From assembly GCA_021604865.1 (NCBI GenBank), contig BQJU01000012.1, positions 1 to 64,000 on the forward strand: a DNA stretch of 64,000 nucleotides, given 5' to 3'. Both the position numbers and the translations under genes were made by a program. The notes below the pieces were generated by a model that saw nothing but the letters and a program-made list of their open reading frames with translations, had not been told where the DNA came from and did no database searches. This document shows, piece after piece, positions 1 to 8,200 of the stretch; the stretch's first letter is position 1; each line of letters starts with the position of its first letter. This stretch comes from Saprospiraceae bacterium (GTDB lineage: Bacteria; Bacteroidota; Bacteroidia; Chitinophagales; Saprospiraceae).

Positions 1-197
1 AGTGCTTGTTTGGAGGTCGCTTTTGCATCGCCGTCGGCAAGCCTATGGCGGCCGATGGGAGGCAAAAAGTGTCAATTTTTTGGTGAAACGAGGCGCTTTT
101 TGCGGAGCATATCTGGAAGATACGGTCAAAAAAAGCAACAAAGTATCAGCAAAAAAGAGGCGTTTTGGGCCCAAAGGGTGACCTCCAAACATGCACT
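1..197. mobile_element. MITE-like inverted-repeat element, long copy
   Basis: The left end (1-18) and right end (180-197) are an 18-bp terminal inverted repeat with one mismatch, containing the core tgtttggaggtc. The interior, read on the minus strand, aligns with 45741-45904 along nearly the whole length, with a near-identical stretch around the ctcgt...caaaaaattgac segment. This copy carries about 35 extra bases near its left end. It has no coding capacity of its own. The right end lies at, or just inside, the start of the downstream lipoprotein gene. The window starts at the element, so its left flank cannot be seen. Confidence 0.6.
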
Positions 198-204
198 AAC
201 ATTA

Positions 205-1059
205 ATGCTATTCTTCCTACTCTCCATCACTGCCTGTTATGAAAATAAACAAGGCTGCCTCGATATCAATGCAACCAATTTTGATCCAAGTGCCGATGAG
301 TATTGTAAAGATGTGTCTTTGGAGGAGTGTTGTAGTTATCCCAGCCTGCAAATACAATTGCAACACCGGATAGTCTTGCCGGATACGGTTTACCGCCTGG
401 TTTACAATGATTCGGTGTATTACGATGCAATTGGGCAGCCATTCCGCATTCGCAATATCCAATATTACCTATCCAACTTCCAAATGGTGCGGGCAGATGG
501 CTCCATAATCCGGGTAAATGATCAGGTGGAACTGGACCTTGCACAATCTGGTGATCCGGAGTTGGTCACATTTATAGAAGACTGGCTATTAGCCAATGGT
601 AACTTTGGCTCTGTGCTGACAGTCGGTGATTTTCGCGAGACGGGACAGTTTGATAAATTGCGTTTTGACATTGGTTTGTATGCCGACTTAAATAGAGTCA
701 ACCCATTTGACTTTGCTGCGGGAAATCCATTGGCTGTGCAAGCAGATACTATGTACAACTTTCAAAATGGGGGCTATTATTACACCAAGACTACTTTTTT
801 GCAAGATACAATTGCCACCGATACCCTACCTAGAATCATCACTACTGAAATTGGCGACGGCCTGATCCCAGTAGAAATTGACCTGCCCAATGATTTTAAT
901 CACCTTGAAGGATTCAACCTTTTATTAACTTTGAGGGTTGATTATTTGTCTTGGTTTGCTACTGTAAATGTACGAGCCGATACAGAAGAAGAGATTGCAG
1001 CAAAGTTTGTTCAGCAAATTGCAGATTCCTTTTCTTTGTTTGCGATTGAGTCAAAATAA
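205..1059 (+). CDS. MbnP-like lipoprotein (copper-associated), divergent copy
   Basis: Exported lipoprotein with an N-terminal hydrophobic stretch ending in a lipobox (LSITAC). It has the MbnP-like pattern seen in the next gene: a YYLSNFQMV strand, an LRFDIGL strand, the NP-DF...NP region and a closing beta-rich section. MbnP proteins are periplasmic copper binders partnered by the MauG-like enzyme MbnH, and two such enzymes follow. The ATG at 205 gives a very short signal without a basic residue. A GTG at 178 adds TSKHALTL and gives a better signal peptide, but lies in the right end of the repeat element. Where the neighbour has HYW, this protein has MYN, so a Trp found there in typical family members is missing. 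The family call rests on pattern and context. Confidence 0.65.
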   Translation: MLFFLLSITACYENKQGCLDINATNFDPSADEYCKDVSLEECCSYPSLQIQLQHRIVLPDTVYRLVYNDSVYYDAIGQPFRIRNIQYYLSNFQMVRADGSIIRVNDQVELDLAQSGDPELVTFIEDWLLANGNFGSVLTVGDFRETGQFDKLRFDIGLYADLNRVNPFDFAAGNPLAVQADTMYNFQNGGYYYTKTTFLQDTIATDTLPRIITTEIGDGLIPVEIDLPNDFNHLEGFNLLLTLRVDYLSWFATVNVRADTEEEIAAKFVQQIADSFSLFAIESK

Positions 1060-1163
1060 ACGTTTATTCGTGAGTAGCGTTGTTCTACAGGGGCTGTTCA
1101 AAGAAGATCCGTTTTAATCCTGTAAGAGCTTGTAAAACAACATTTTTAAAACAACCTCTCATT

Positions 1164-1940
1164 ATGAAAAAATTACTCGTCTTAGGACTCATTAGTCTAT
1201 TTTTAATGGCAGCAGATTGTCACAAAGAGGATGTAGATCCGAATGACAATTCGATTACCCTGACTTTTAAGGGAAAGTACGACACCGAACCTCTGGTGAT
1301 GTTTGCTGATGAATACAGCTATGAGGAAGGCATGAATGTAAAATTTCAGTTGTTTCAGTTCTATATTTCAAAAATAGAATTGGTTCAAAATAATAACGCC
1401 GGGGTTGAAAAAGTGACTCCGCTTTCGGATGTAGAGCTGGTGAGCTTTAAAGGAATTGTTGACCCTGCCGAAGCACAACAAGGTATTTCTTTTACTTATA
1501 AAGACCTGCCTGATGGAACCTTTAGCCATATTCGGTTTGGTTTGGGTTTAACTCCTGAGTTGAATGCGACCAATCCAAGTGATTATACGCCGCCTCATCC
1601 ACTTGACGATCACTATTGGTCCGCAGCCCTGGGGTATGTATTTACTAAAATAGAGGGAAATGTAGACTTTGATGGCGATGGCGAGTATACCAATGAAGGC
1701 AAAATAACCTTTCATGCCGGTAAAGATAATTTATACAAAGAAGTTTCCTTTCCCATTGATTGGGACATTGAAGATGGACACGTAGGGCCCATTAATTTTG
1801 TCGTCGACCTTAAAAAGGTTTTGTCGAATGGACCAACTGATTTTCTGGATTTTCGCGATATTACCCAGGACCATACCAATAATCCGGAAGTCTATGAAAC
1901 CATTTCTAATCGCTTAAAAACCGCCCTTAGACTGGAATAA
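1164..1940 (+). CDS. MbnP-like copper-binding lipoprotein
   Basis: Lipoprotein of about 258 residues starting at MKKLLVLG, with lipobox MAADC. Hallmarks of the MbnP domain are visible: FQFYISKIELV, HIRFGLGLTPELN, and HYWSAALGYVFTKIEG, in which an aromatic/Trp segment precedes GY-F-KIEG. A reading frame extends upstream to 1080, but the lipoprotein signal fixes the start at 1164. In characterised systems MbnP binds copper after MbnH oxidises a Trp to kynurenine. Here the first MbnH-like gene begins at the base after this stop codon, so the two are probably co-translated. The Asp-rich segment DFDGDGEY could bind a second metal (inference). Confidence 0.8.
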   Translation: MKKLLVLGLISLFLMAADCHKEDVDPNDNSITLTFKGKYDTEPLVMFADEYSYEEGMNVKFQLFQFYISKIELVQNNNAGVEKVTPLSDVELVSFKGIVDPAEAQQGISFTYKDLPDGTFSHIRFGLGLTPELNATNPSDYTPPHPLDDHYWSAALGYVFTKIEGNVDFDGDGEYTNEGKITFHAGKDNLYKEVSFPIDWDIEDGHVGPINFVVDLKKVLSNGPTDFLDFRDITQDHTNNPEVYETISNRLKTALRLE

Positions 1941-3065
1941 ATGCTTGGAAAACAGAAAAATAAACGACGAAGATCACTATACTTATTATTAGGGATTGGG
2001 GCTTGTATTTTTCTGATGGTGCAATGCAGCAGCTCTAAAAGGGATTCTGATTCGGGAGACCTTACTTACATTCCCTACCAGCCACAACCCTTTACCCTTC
2101 AAGAGTCTGATCGTTTTGTGAAAATGCAGATCCCTGCTGATAATCCATTGACTGAGCAAGGTATCACATTGGGAAGGCAATTGTTTTTTGATCCAATATT
2201 ATCGGCAGATAGTACCCAATCCTGTGCTAGTTGCCATCAACCGGACAAAGCATTCACTGATGGATTATCAAAAAGCAAGGGGGTTCACAAGCTGGAAGGC
2301 CGGCGGAGTGCTATGTCTCTGGTGAATGTAGGGTACTTTTATAAGGGATTATTTTGGGATGGGCGAGTGCCTTCACTGGAAGCCCAGGCACTAATCCCAG
2401 TTGAAGATAGCCTTGAAATGGGCAATACCTGGGAAGTGGTGGAAAAACGGCTGCGCCAACATCCAGATTATCCTTCATTGTTCCGCCAGGCATTTGGATC
2501 AACATGTACAGATAGTATTGACCGGTTTCTGGTGGCAAAGGCCATTGCGCAATATGAACGGACACTGGTAAGCTACAATGCCCCCTACGATCAGGTGATG
2601 CGCGGTGAAGCCGTGTTTACCGTTGCTGAAAAGCGCGGATTTGATATCTTTTTTGATGCGTCTTCTTCCTTACCGGTTTCAGAGTGCGGGCATTGTCATC
2701 TCGATCCATTGTTTACTAATCTCGATTTTTTGAATAATGGTATCCAGAAAGTCGGAACGTTGGACAATTTTCCCGACAAGGGTAGGGGAGCCATTACCGG
2801 TGTTTATTATGATAATGGCCAGTTTCGGGTACCAAGCCTCCGCAATATTGAATTGACGGCACCGTATATGCACGATGGCCGGTTTAAGACCCTGGAAGCA
2901 GTGATCGATCATTATGCCTCTGGTGGCCATTTTGCTGAAAATTTGAATCCTAATGTCAGGAAATTGCATTTATCGGCACGAGATAAAGCAGATTTAATTG
3001 CATTTTTAAGAACTTTGACAGACACAAGCGGACGGATTGTCCCTGTATTAGAAAATCCTCTATAA
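1941..3065 (+). CDS. MbnH/MauG-family di-haem cytochrome c peroxidase-like lipoprotein
   Basis: 374 residues with a basic N-terminus, a membrane helix and lipobox (MVQC, Cys29), so anchored outside the inner membrane. Two c-type haem sites are visible: CASCH at residues 95-99 and CGHCH at 249-253. The family motif MHDGRFKTLEAVIDHY and the PSLRNIELTAPYMHDGR block mark the cytochrome c peroxidase/MauG fold. In MbnH-type members the two haems form a high-valent state that oxidises a Trp in MbnP. The ATG directly follows the stop of the MbnP-like gene, which strongly suggests a working pair. A simple H2O2-scavenging peroxidase cannot be excluded from sequence alone. Confidence 0.85.
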   Translation: MLGKQKNKRRRSLYLLLGIGACIFLMVQCSSSKRDSDSGDLTYIPYQPQPFTLQESDRFVKMQIPADNPLTEQGITLGRQLFFDPILSADSTQSCASCHQPDKAFTDGLSKSKGVHKLEGRRSAMSLVNVGYFYKGLFWDGRVPSLEAQALIPVEDSLEMGNTWEVVEKRLRQHPDYPSLFRQAFGSTCTDSIDRFLVAKAIAQYERTLVSYNAPYDQVMRGEAVFTVAEKRGFDIFFDASSSLPVSECGHCHLDPLFTNLDFLNNGIQKVGTLDNFPDKGRGAITGVYYDNGQFRVPSLRNIELTAPYMHDGRFKTLEAVIDHYASGGHFAENLNPNVRKLHLSARDKADLIAFLRTLTDTSGRIVPVLENPL

Positions 3066-3077
3066 TTGAACCTAAAT

Positions 3078-4202
3078 ATGAAGTTTTACTGGATAACAAT
3101 ACTGGCTGTTCTCTTTTTTGTTGCTGGCTGTAAAGATGACGATGGCCCAATGGATTGCACGGATTGCCCGGACCAAGATATCATTGTAGGGCCTTATGAA
3201 CCAGTAAGCTACTCTCTGGAAATACCAGAATGGATAAATGCCCAGCCTATCATTCCTACCGATAATGCTCTGACAGTAGACGGAATAGAACTAGGCCGTC
3301 ATTTGTTTTACGATCCCATCCTGTCATCTGATAGTACACAGGCTTGTGCCTCCTGCCACATACAGGAAAAAGCATTCACTGATGGATTGAACGTCAGCAA
3401 AGGCGTATTGGGAATGACTGGACGGCGCAGTTCGATGTCGATCGTTAATATGGCCTATAATAACGATGGGTTCTTTTGGGATGGCCGGGCTGAGAGCCTT
3501 GAAGCTCAGGCGCTACTTCCGGTAGAAGACCACCTGGAGTTAAATGAGAGCTGGGAGAATGTGGTGGAAAAATTGCGCAGACACCCGGATTACCCCCAAT
3601 TATTCCGGAAAGCATTTGGCTTGGAGAAAAAGAGTGAAATCACTAAAGAATTAGCGGTTAAAGCAATCGCTCAGTTTGAACGGACATTGCTTAGTTTTGA
3701 TTCAAAATATGATCAGGTTGTCTGGCGGAATGATGGCGAGTTTACAGAAGAAGAAGAAATGGGGAAATCCCTTTTCTTTTTTGAACAATCCCAGCTTGTT
3801 AATCATCCAGGCTGCTCCCACTGCCACAATAACGGAGACCGCTTTTTTACCAATAATAAGTATTTTAACAACGGAATTGAAGATGTGGATGACCTTACCG
3901 CTTTTCCTGATTATGGTCGAGGCGAAGTGACCAATTCCGTATACGATAATGGCAAATTTCGAGCCCCTAGCTTACGCAATATTGAACTGACTGCACCTTA
4001 TATGCACGATGGCCGATTCCAAACTTTGGAAGAAGTGATAGCGCATTATATGTCAGGAGGACATGGTGTTGAAAATGAAGACTCCAATATCAAAATGTTT
4101 CCTTTGACGGAAGATGAACAAGCAGCCATGATCGCTTTTTTGAAAACCCTGACAGACGAACAGTTTATTCAAAATCCCGCATTTTCCAATCCATTTGAAT
4201 AA
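3078..4202 (+). CDS. Second MbnH/MauG-family di-haem cytochrome c peroxidase-like lipoprotein
   Basis: Paralogue of the preceding gene, separated from it by 12 bp. I chose the ATG at 3078 (MKFYWITILAVLFFVAGC), which gives a clean lipoprotein signal with Cys18; an in-frame TTG at 3066 is the only upstream option. Haem motifs CASCH and CSHCH and the MHDGRFQTLEEVIAHY block are intact. The two copies align over most of their length (DPILSSDSTQACASCH against DPILSADSTQSCASCH), so they arose by duplication. Two MbnP-like genes and two MbnH-like genes in a row suggest two cognate pairs, although which enzyme modifies which substrate cannot be told from order. Confidence 0.85.
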   Translation: MKFYWITILAVLFFVAGCKDDDGPMDCTDCPDQDIIVGPYEPVSYSLEIPEWINAQPIIPTDNALTVDGIELGRHLFYDPILSSDSTQACASCHIQEKAFTDGLNVSKGVLGMTGRRSSMSIVNMAYNNDGFFWDGRAESLEAQALLPVEDHLELNESWENVVEKLRRHPDYPQLFRKAFGLEKKSEITKELAVKAIAQFERTLLSFDSKYDQVVWRNDGEFTEEEEMGKSLFFFEQSQLVNHPGCSHCHNNGDRFFTNNKYFNNGIEDVDDLTAFPDYGRGEVTNSVYDNGKFRAPSLRNIELTAPYMHDGRFQTLEEVIAHYMSGGHGVENEDSNIKMFPLTEDEQAAMIAFLKTLTDEQFIQNPAFSNPFE

Positions 4203-4233
4203 GATTTGGCCTTGGCAAACCTCGTAAACGATT

Positions 4234-4263
4234 AATTTTTTCGTTTCAAAACGGAAAAATTTA
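4234..4263 (+). terminator. Possible terminator of the mbnP/mbnH-like operon
   Basis: About 30 bp after the last di-haem gene, aattttttcg and cggaaaaatt form an imperfect stem around tttcaaaa, followed by further T-rich sequence. The stem is AT-rich and weak, so this is tentative. Confidence 0.35.
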
Positions 4264-4554
4264 GCATCTATTCTGACTTCTTTCCGGTTTTTTCCTCCTT
4301 TTTGAAAAAAAAATCACGAAAAAACTTCATTTTTTGACAGGTTTTAAAATGATTTTCTTCACTTTGGTAGGGTGTTTTATTTAAATATATTACTGATTAT
4401 GAGTGTTTTATGTTGTTTTTATCAACTAAATCAGTAATTTTTTTTCTCACAAAAGCCCTATTTTGTCCTTGGTTCTCGGTGTATTATTTAAGATGTTTGT
4501 ATTGTCAAACGAAAGTACAGCTGATTAAAGAATTAGCTAATTCAAAATTTGGAT

Positions 4555-4618
4555 ATGTACATGGGATTTATTGTTTGTCGATAGTAAGTCAGTTAATGGG
4601 GATTACCTGACTTACTAT
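4555..4618 (+). repeat. Box-plus-hairpin unit 1
   Basis: A divergent copy of a 25-bp box (4555-4578, starting atgtacatgggatt) is followed by a perfect 12-bp stem: atagtaagtcag (4581-4592) and ctgacttactat (4607-4618). No gene encloses it. It is the first of three similar units in the 1.07-kb non-coding region between the copper genes and the giant surface-protein gene. Here the hairpin lacks a T-run. Confidence 0.6.
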
Positions 4619-4685
4619 TACAAATATTTTCCTCCACAAAAATGAATGACAGTTAAAACTCATATAGGCTAAATGCCACTTTTAA

Positions 4686-4760
4686 ATGTTCATGGGATTA
4701 TAATTTGTTAAAATAGAATAAGTCGTATCATCTGGTAAAATGATGCGACTTATTTTTTTG
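4686..4760 (+). repeat. Box-plus-hairpin unit 2, terminator-like
   Basis: The 25-bp box (4686-4710) is identical to that of unit 3. After a short spacer, ataagtcgtatca (4718-4730) pairs with tgatgcgacttat (4741-4753) through 13 bp with one G-T, followed by seven Ts. This has the form of an intrinsic terminator, so the box and hairpin could be the end of a short transcript. Confidence 0.65.
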
Positions 4761-4907
4761 CCCCTACCTCATCTCTCTTCTATTAGTTGTCCATCATTGT
4801 CTTCAAAATAGTTAAAAAAACATTTTGTTAATTTCCTTTGTTTTTTATACTAAATGCTTATGAGAACGAGTTTAATAAGCAAAACACCTCGGCCCGCCAA
4901 ACGTTAT

Positions 4908-4974
4908 ATGTTCATGGGATTATAATTTGTTAGTAGTAGGTCGTATCGCGTAATTTCGTGATGCGACTTTTTTT
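4908..4974 (+). repeat. Box-plus-hairpin unit 3, terminator-like
   Basis: Contains the same 25-bp box (4908-4932) as unit 2. It is followed by gtcgtatcgcg (4940-4950) pairing with cgtgatgcgac (4957-4967), with two wobble pairs, and a run of Ts. The stem sequence resembles that of unit 2, so the whole unit and not only the box is repeated. Between units 2 and 3 a further small stem (tgcttat...ataagca, 4856-4882) can be seen. Confidence 0.65.
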
Positions 4975-4997
4975 GTTGAAAATAATCGTACTTTGTA

Positions 4998-5028
4998 TTG
5001 GTGAATTGCATAGAAAATCGTTAATTTG
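4998..5028 (+). promoter_or_regulatory. Candidate promoter of the SprB-repeat gene
   Basis: TTG at 4998-5000, a 20-nt spacer and TTAATTTG at 5021-5028 fit the Bacteroidota promoter pattern with one mismatch. It would give a leader of about 240 nt before the ATG at 5274. The 13-nt stretch gcatagaaaatcg that precedes it recurs at 13733, upstream of another exported-protein gene. The match is weak. Confidence 0.3.
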
Positions 5029-5273
5029 CCACCTAGTAGTATTATCTAGACTTGCACATAGAGAGCACCATTCAGACCCCACAGTTCTCAGGCAGGGAAT
5101 TAGAAGCTGCTTTTTTGCTACCCTTCACTGTTTTCTCTTTGTCCAAAAGAGAGCTTTGCTTGTATTGAGCATTGTTTAAGGACATCTCAACCTGTATTTC
5201 TGTAAAACGAACATATCCTGATGGAGCTTATGGCTCTACGGGTATTTTACTAACAAATTATTAATCCACTACT

Positions 5274-8200
5274 ATGCGTAGAAATTTACTACCGAGCTAC
5301 GGCCGTGTTGATATAGACAGGCTGTTCCCCCCCCGACATTTATTATTGGTCTTATGTAGCTTTTTCCTGTTCACTCAATTTGCTTCTGCACAGTTTAGTG
5401 TTTCTTTTGATGTTACAGAACCTAGCTGTTTTGGATTGCCAACGGGGAGTGTGACGGCAAATACTTCGGGAGGAACAGCTCCATTTAGCTATGTTTGGAG
5501 TACAGGGAGCACGGGAGCTACCCTTAGTGGTGTGTTAGCTGGTTCCTATTCTGTTACAGTAACCGATGATACTGACTTTTCAGTTTCGGAAAGTGTGAAC
5601 ATCGACCAGCCAGATTTGGTGACGGTTACATTTGATCCTGATGTTTGCCAGCTTCCATTTTCGGTTACAGCCCAAGGCGGCGGCGGCATACCTCCTTACC
5701 ATTATAACTGGGAAGGCGGCGTGACAACGGCTACGCTTTCCAACCTGTCGCCCGGCACATACTGTCTGACCGTCACCGACCAGCACTACTGTGGGGTAGC
5801 AACGTGTGTGACGTTAGAAGGAACGCCATTAGAGATTTCCTTATCAGTCGATAATTTAACTTGTCCGGACTCCGATGATGGTAGCATCACTGCTACACCA
5901 ACTGGCGGCACTGCACCTTATACTTATATATGGAGTAATGGCGGCACCGATCAATCCATTAATAACCTGGAACCGGGTACTTATTCGGTTACGGTTACGG
6001 ATGATACAGGGTGTACCGTTAGTGGTTCCGGAACGGTAAGTAATGTACCACCAATAGTCATTACACCGAATTCCAGTTCACCAACCTGTCCTAATGACAA
6101 CAATGGAAGCGTTTCGGTAAGTGTATCCGGTGGCACTGGGCCATATACTTATCTTTGGAATACCGGCGCGACCGGAGCTGTTTTACCCAATTTAACGGCA
6201 GGCACCTATACGGTTACAGTTACGGATGCCAATGGATGCCCGGCAGAAGCAAGTATCCCGTTACAAAATGTATCCAACCTCATGATGGGTGCTGTGGGTA
6301 CTCCTGAAACCTGCCCTGATGAAAACGATGGTTACCTGACGGCGAATCCTTCCAACGGTGTACCTGTTTATACCTATATATGGAGCAATGGTGCGACCAC
6401 CCAGGTGGTTACCAATGTTGCTCCTGGTACTTATTCCGTAACGGTAACCGATGCAGTAGGTTGTACAAGAACCGCAACAGCAGTGGTACAAAGTGCACCG
6501 GATTTTGAAGTTATGGTTACTGGTACCAATGTAACGACTTGTGGAGGTAGTAATGGAACCGCTACAGCAACTGTGACGGATGGAACACCACCCTACACTT
6601 ACTTGTGGGATAACGGAGAAAGCACCCAAACCATCTCGGGTTTGAGTGGAGGAGAATATAATGTCACGGTAACCAATAGCGACGGATGTATTGCCACCGG
6701 TTTTATTGTCATCACCGTACCCCCTGAGGTATCTGTACAAATAACAGCGACGGATCTGGTTTGCGCTGGGGAAAGTGATGGCGTTGCAGCAGCAGTGGTT
6801 TCTGGTGGTACAGCTCCTTTTGGCTTTGTCTGGAGTACCGGAGAGACTACAGCAAGTATTGCTGATCTGGCTGCCGGTACCTACTCGGTAACAGTGATGG
6901 ATGTAAATGGCTGTATGGATGAAGCATCAGCTACAATTAATGAAGCACCGGGATTATCTGTGAGTGTAGTAGGTACAGATGTTGTTTGTGGTGAAGGTGG
7001 TACCGGATCAGCCACTGCTCTGGTAGACGGCGGAACTGCTCCCTTTGCCTATCTGTGGACCAATGGTGCGACTACAGCCACTGTTAATGGCTTAGCAACC
7101 GGAACCTATGGGGTAACGGTTACTGATGCCAACGATTGTACGGCAACTGGAGAATTTTCCGTTTTGGTGGTTGAAGACCTGGATATCGAGGTCATTTCAC
7201 AAGATCTATTTTGTTTTGAAGACAATACCGGGCGCGCAACTGCAACTGCAAGTGGCGGAACAAGCCCTTATACTTACGAATGGAGTGATGGTACTACGGA
7301 TGTAACAATTAATGGTGTTGCAGCGGGTACTTATTCCGTTACGGCAACAGATGCCAATGGATGTACGGTTTCACAGACCATTCAAATTGATCAGCCTGCT
7401 CTTTTGGAGGTCGAGATCACCACTGATGCACCCATGATTTGCCCTGAATCACTTGATGGTTCGGCAACGGCCAACCCAAGTGGCGGTACTACTCCTTATA
7501 CTTATTTATGGAGCAATGGCGCTACGACACAATCCATTAATGACGTTGCGGCAGGGACTTATACGGTTACGGTTACAGACAGTAATGATTGTGAGGCTTC
7601 AGCTACCATTACCATTACAGAAGCTCCGGAACTGATCGCTGAGACTACGGGTAGTGAGATTGTTTGTGGTAGCGAAAATGAAGGTAATGCCGAGGTTACT
7701 GTAACCGGTGGAACGCCTCCTTTCACCTTTATGTGGAGCAATGGCTCTGAGCAAGAATCTATTGAAAATCTGGGAGAAGGCACTTATACCGTTACAGTTA
7801 CCGATGCGTTGGGTTGTACCGCTACTGCTGAGTTTACGGTTGATGTAATTGATGATTTTCTTTTGTCAATAGTACCACGGGATGTGCTTTGTTTCGGCGA
7901 CAATACCGGAAGCATCCTGGTCAATTCTTCTGGCGGCACAGCACCTTATACTTATCTATGGAGCAATGGCGCTACGACTAATGAAATCGTCAACTTGGAA
8001 ACGGGCACTTATAATGTAACGGTAACTGAAGCCAATGGATGTCAGCTCGTTCAATCGATCAGTATCGATGAGCCAACAGAATTGACAGTAACGGCTATCG
8101 GAACCGATGCAGCCTGTTTTGATGAAACATCGGGTTCCGCTACAGCTACTGCTAATGGCGGCGCCACTCCTTATACTTATGCATGGAGTGACGGACAAAC

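Noticed and set aside
4410-5179. Two small ORFs (4410-4610 and 4958-5179) before the giant gene
   Set aside because: They overlap the box-plus-hairpin units, have no recognisable domain and lie in AT-rich non-coding DNA.
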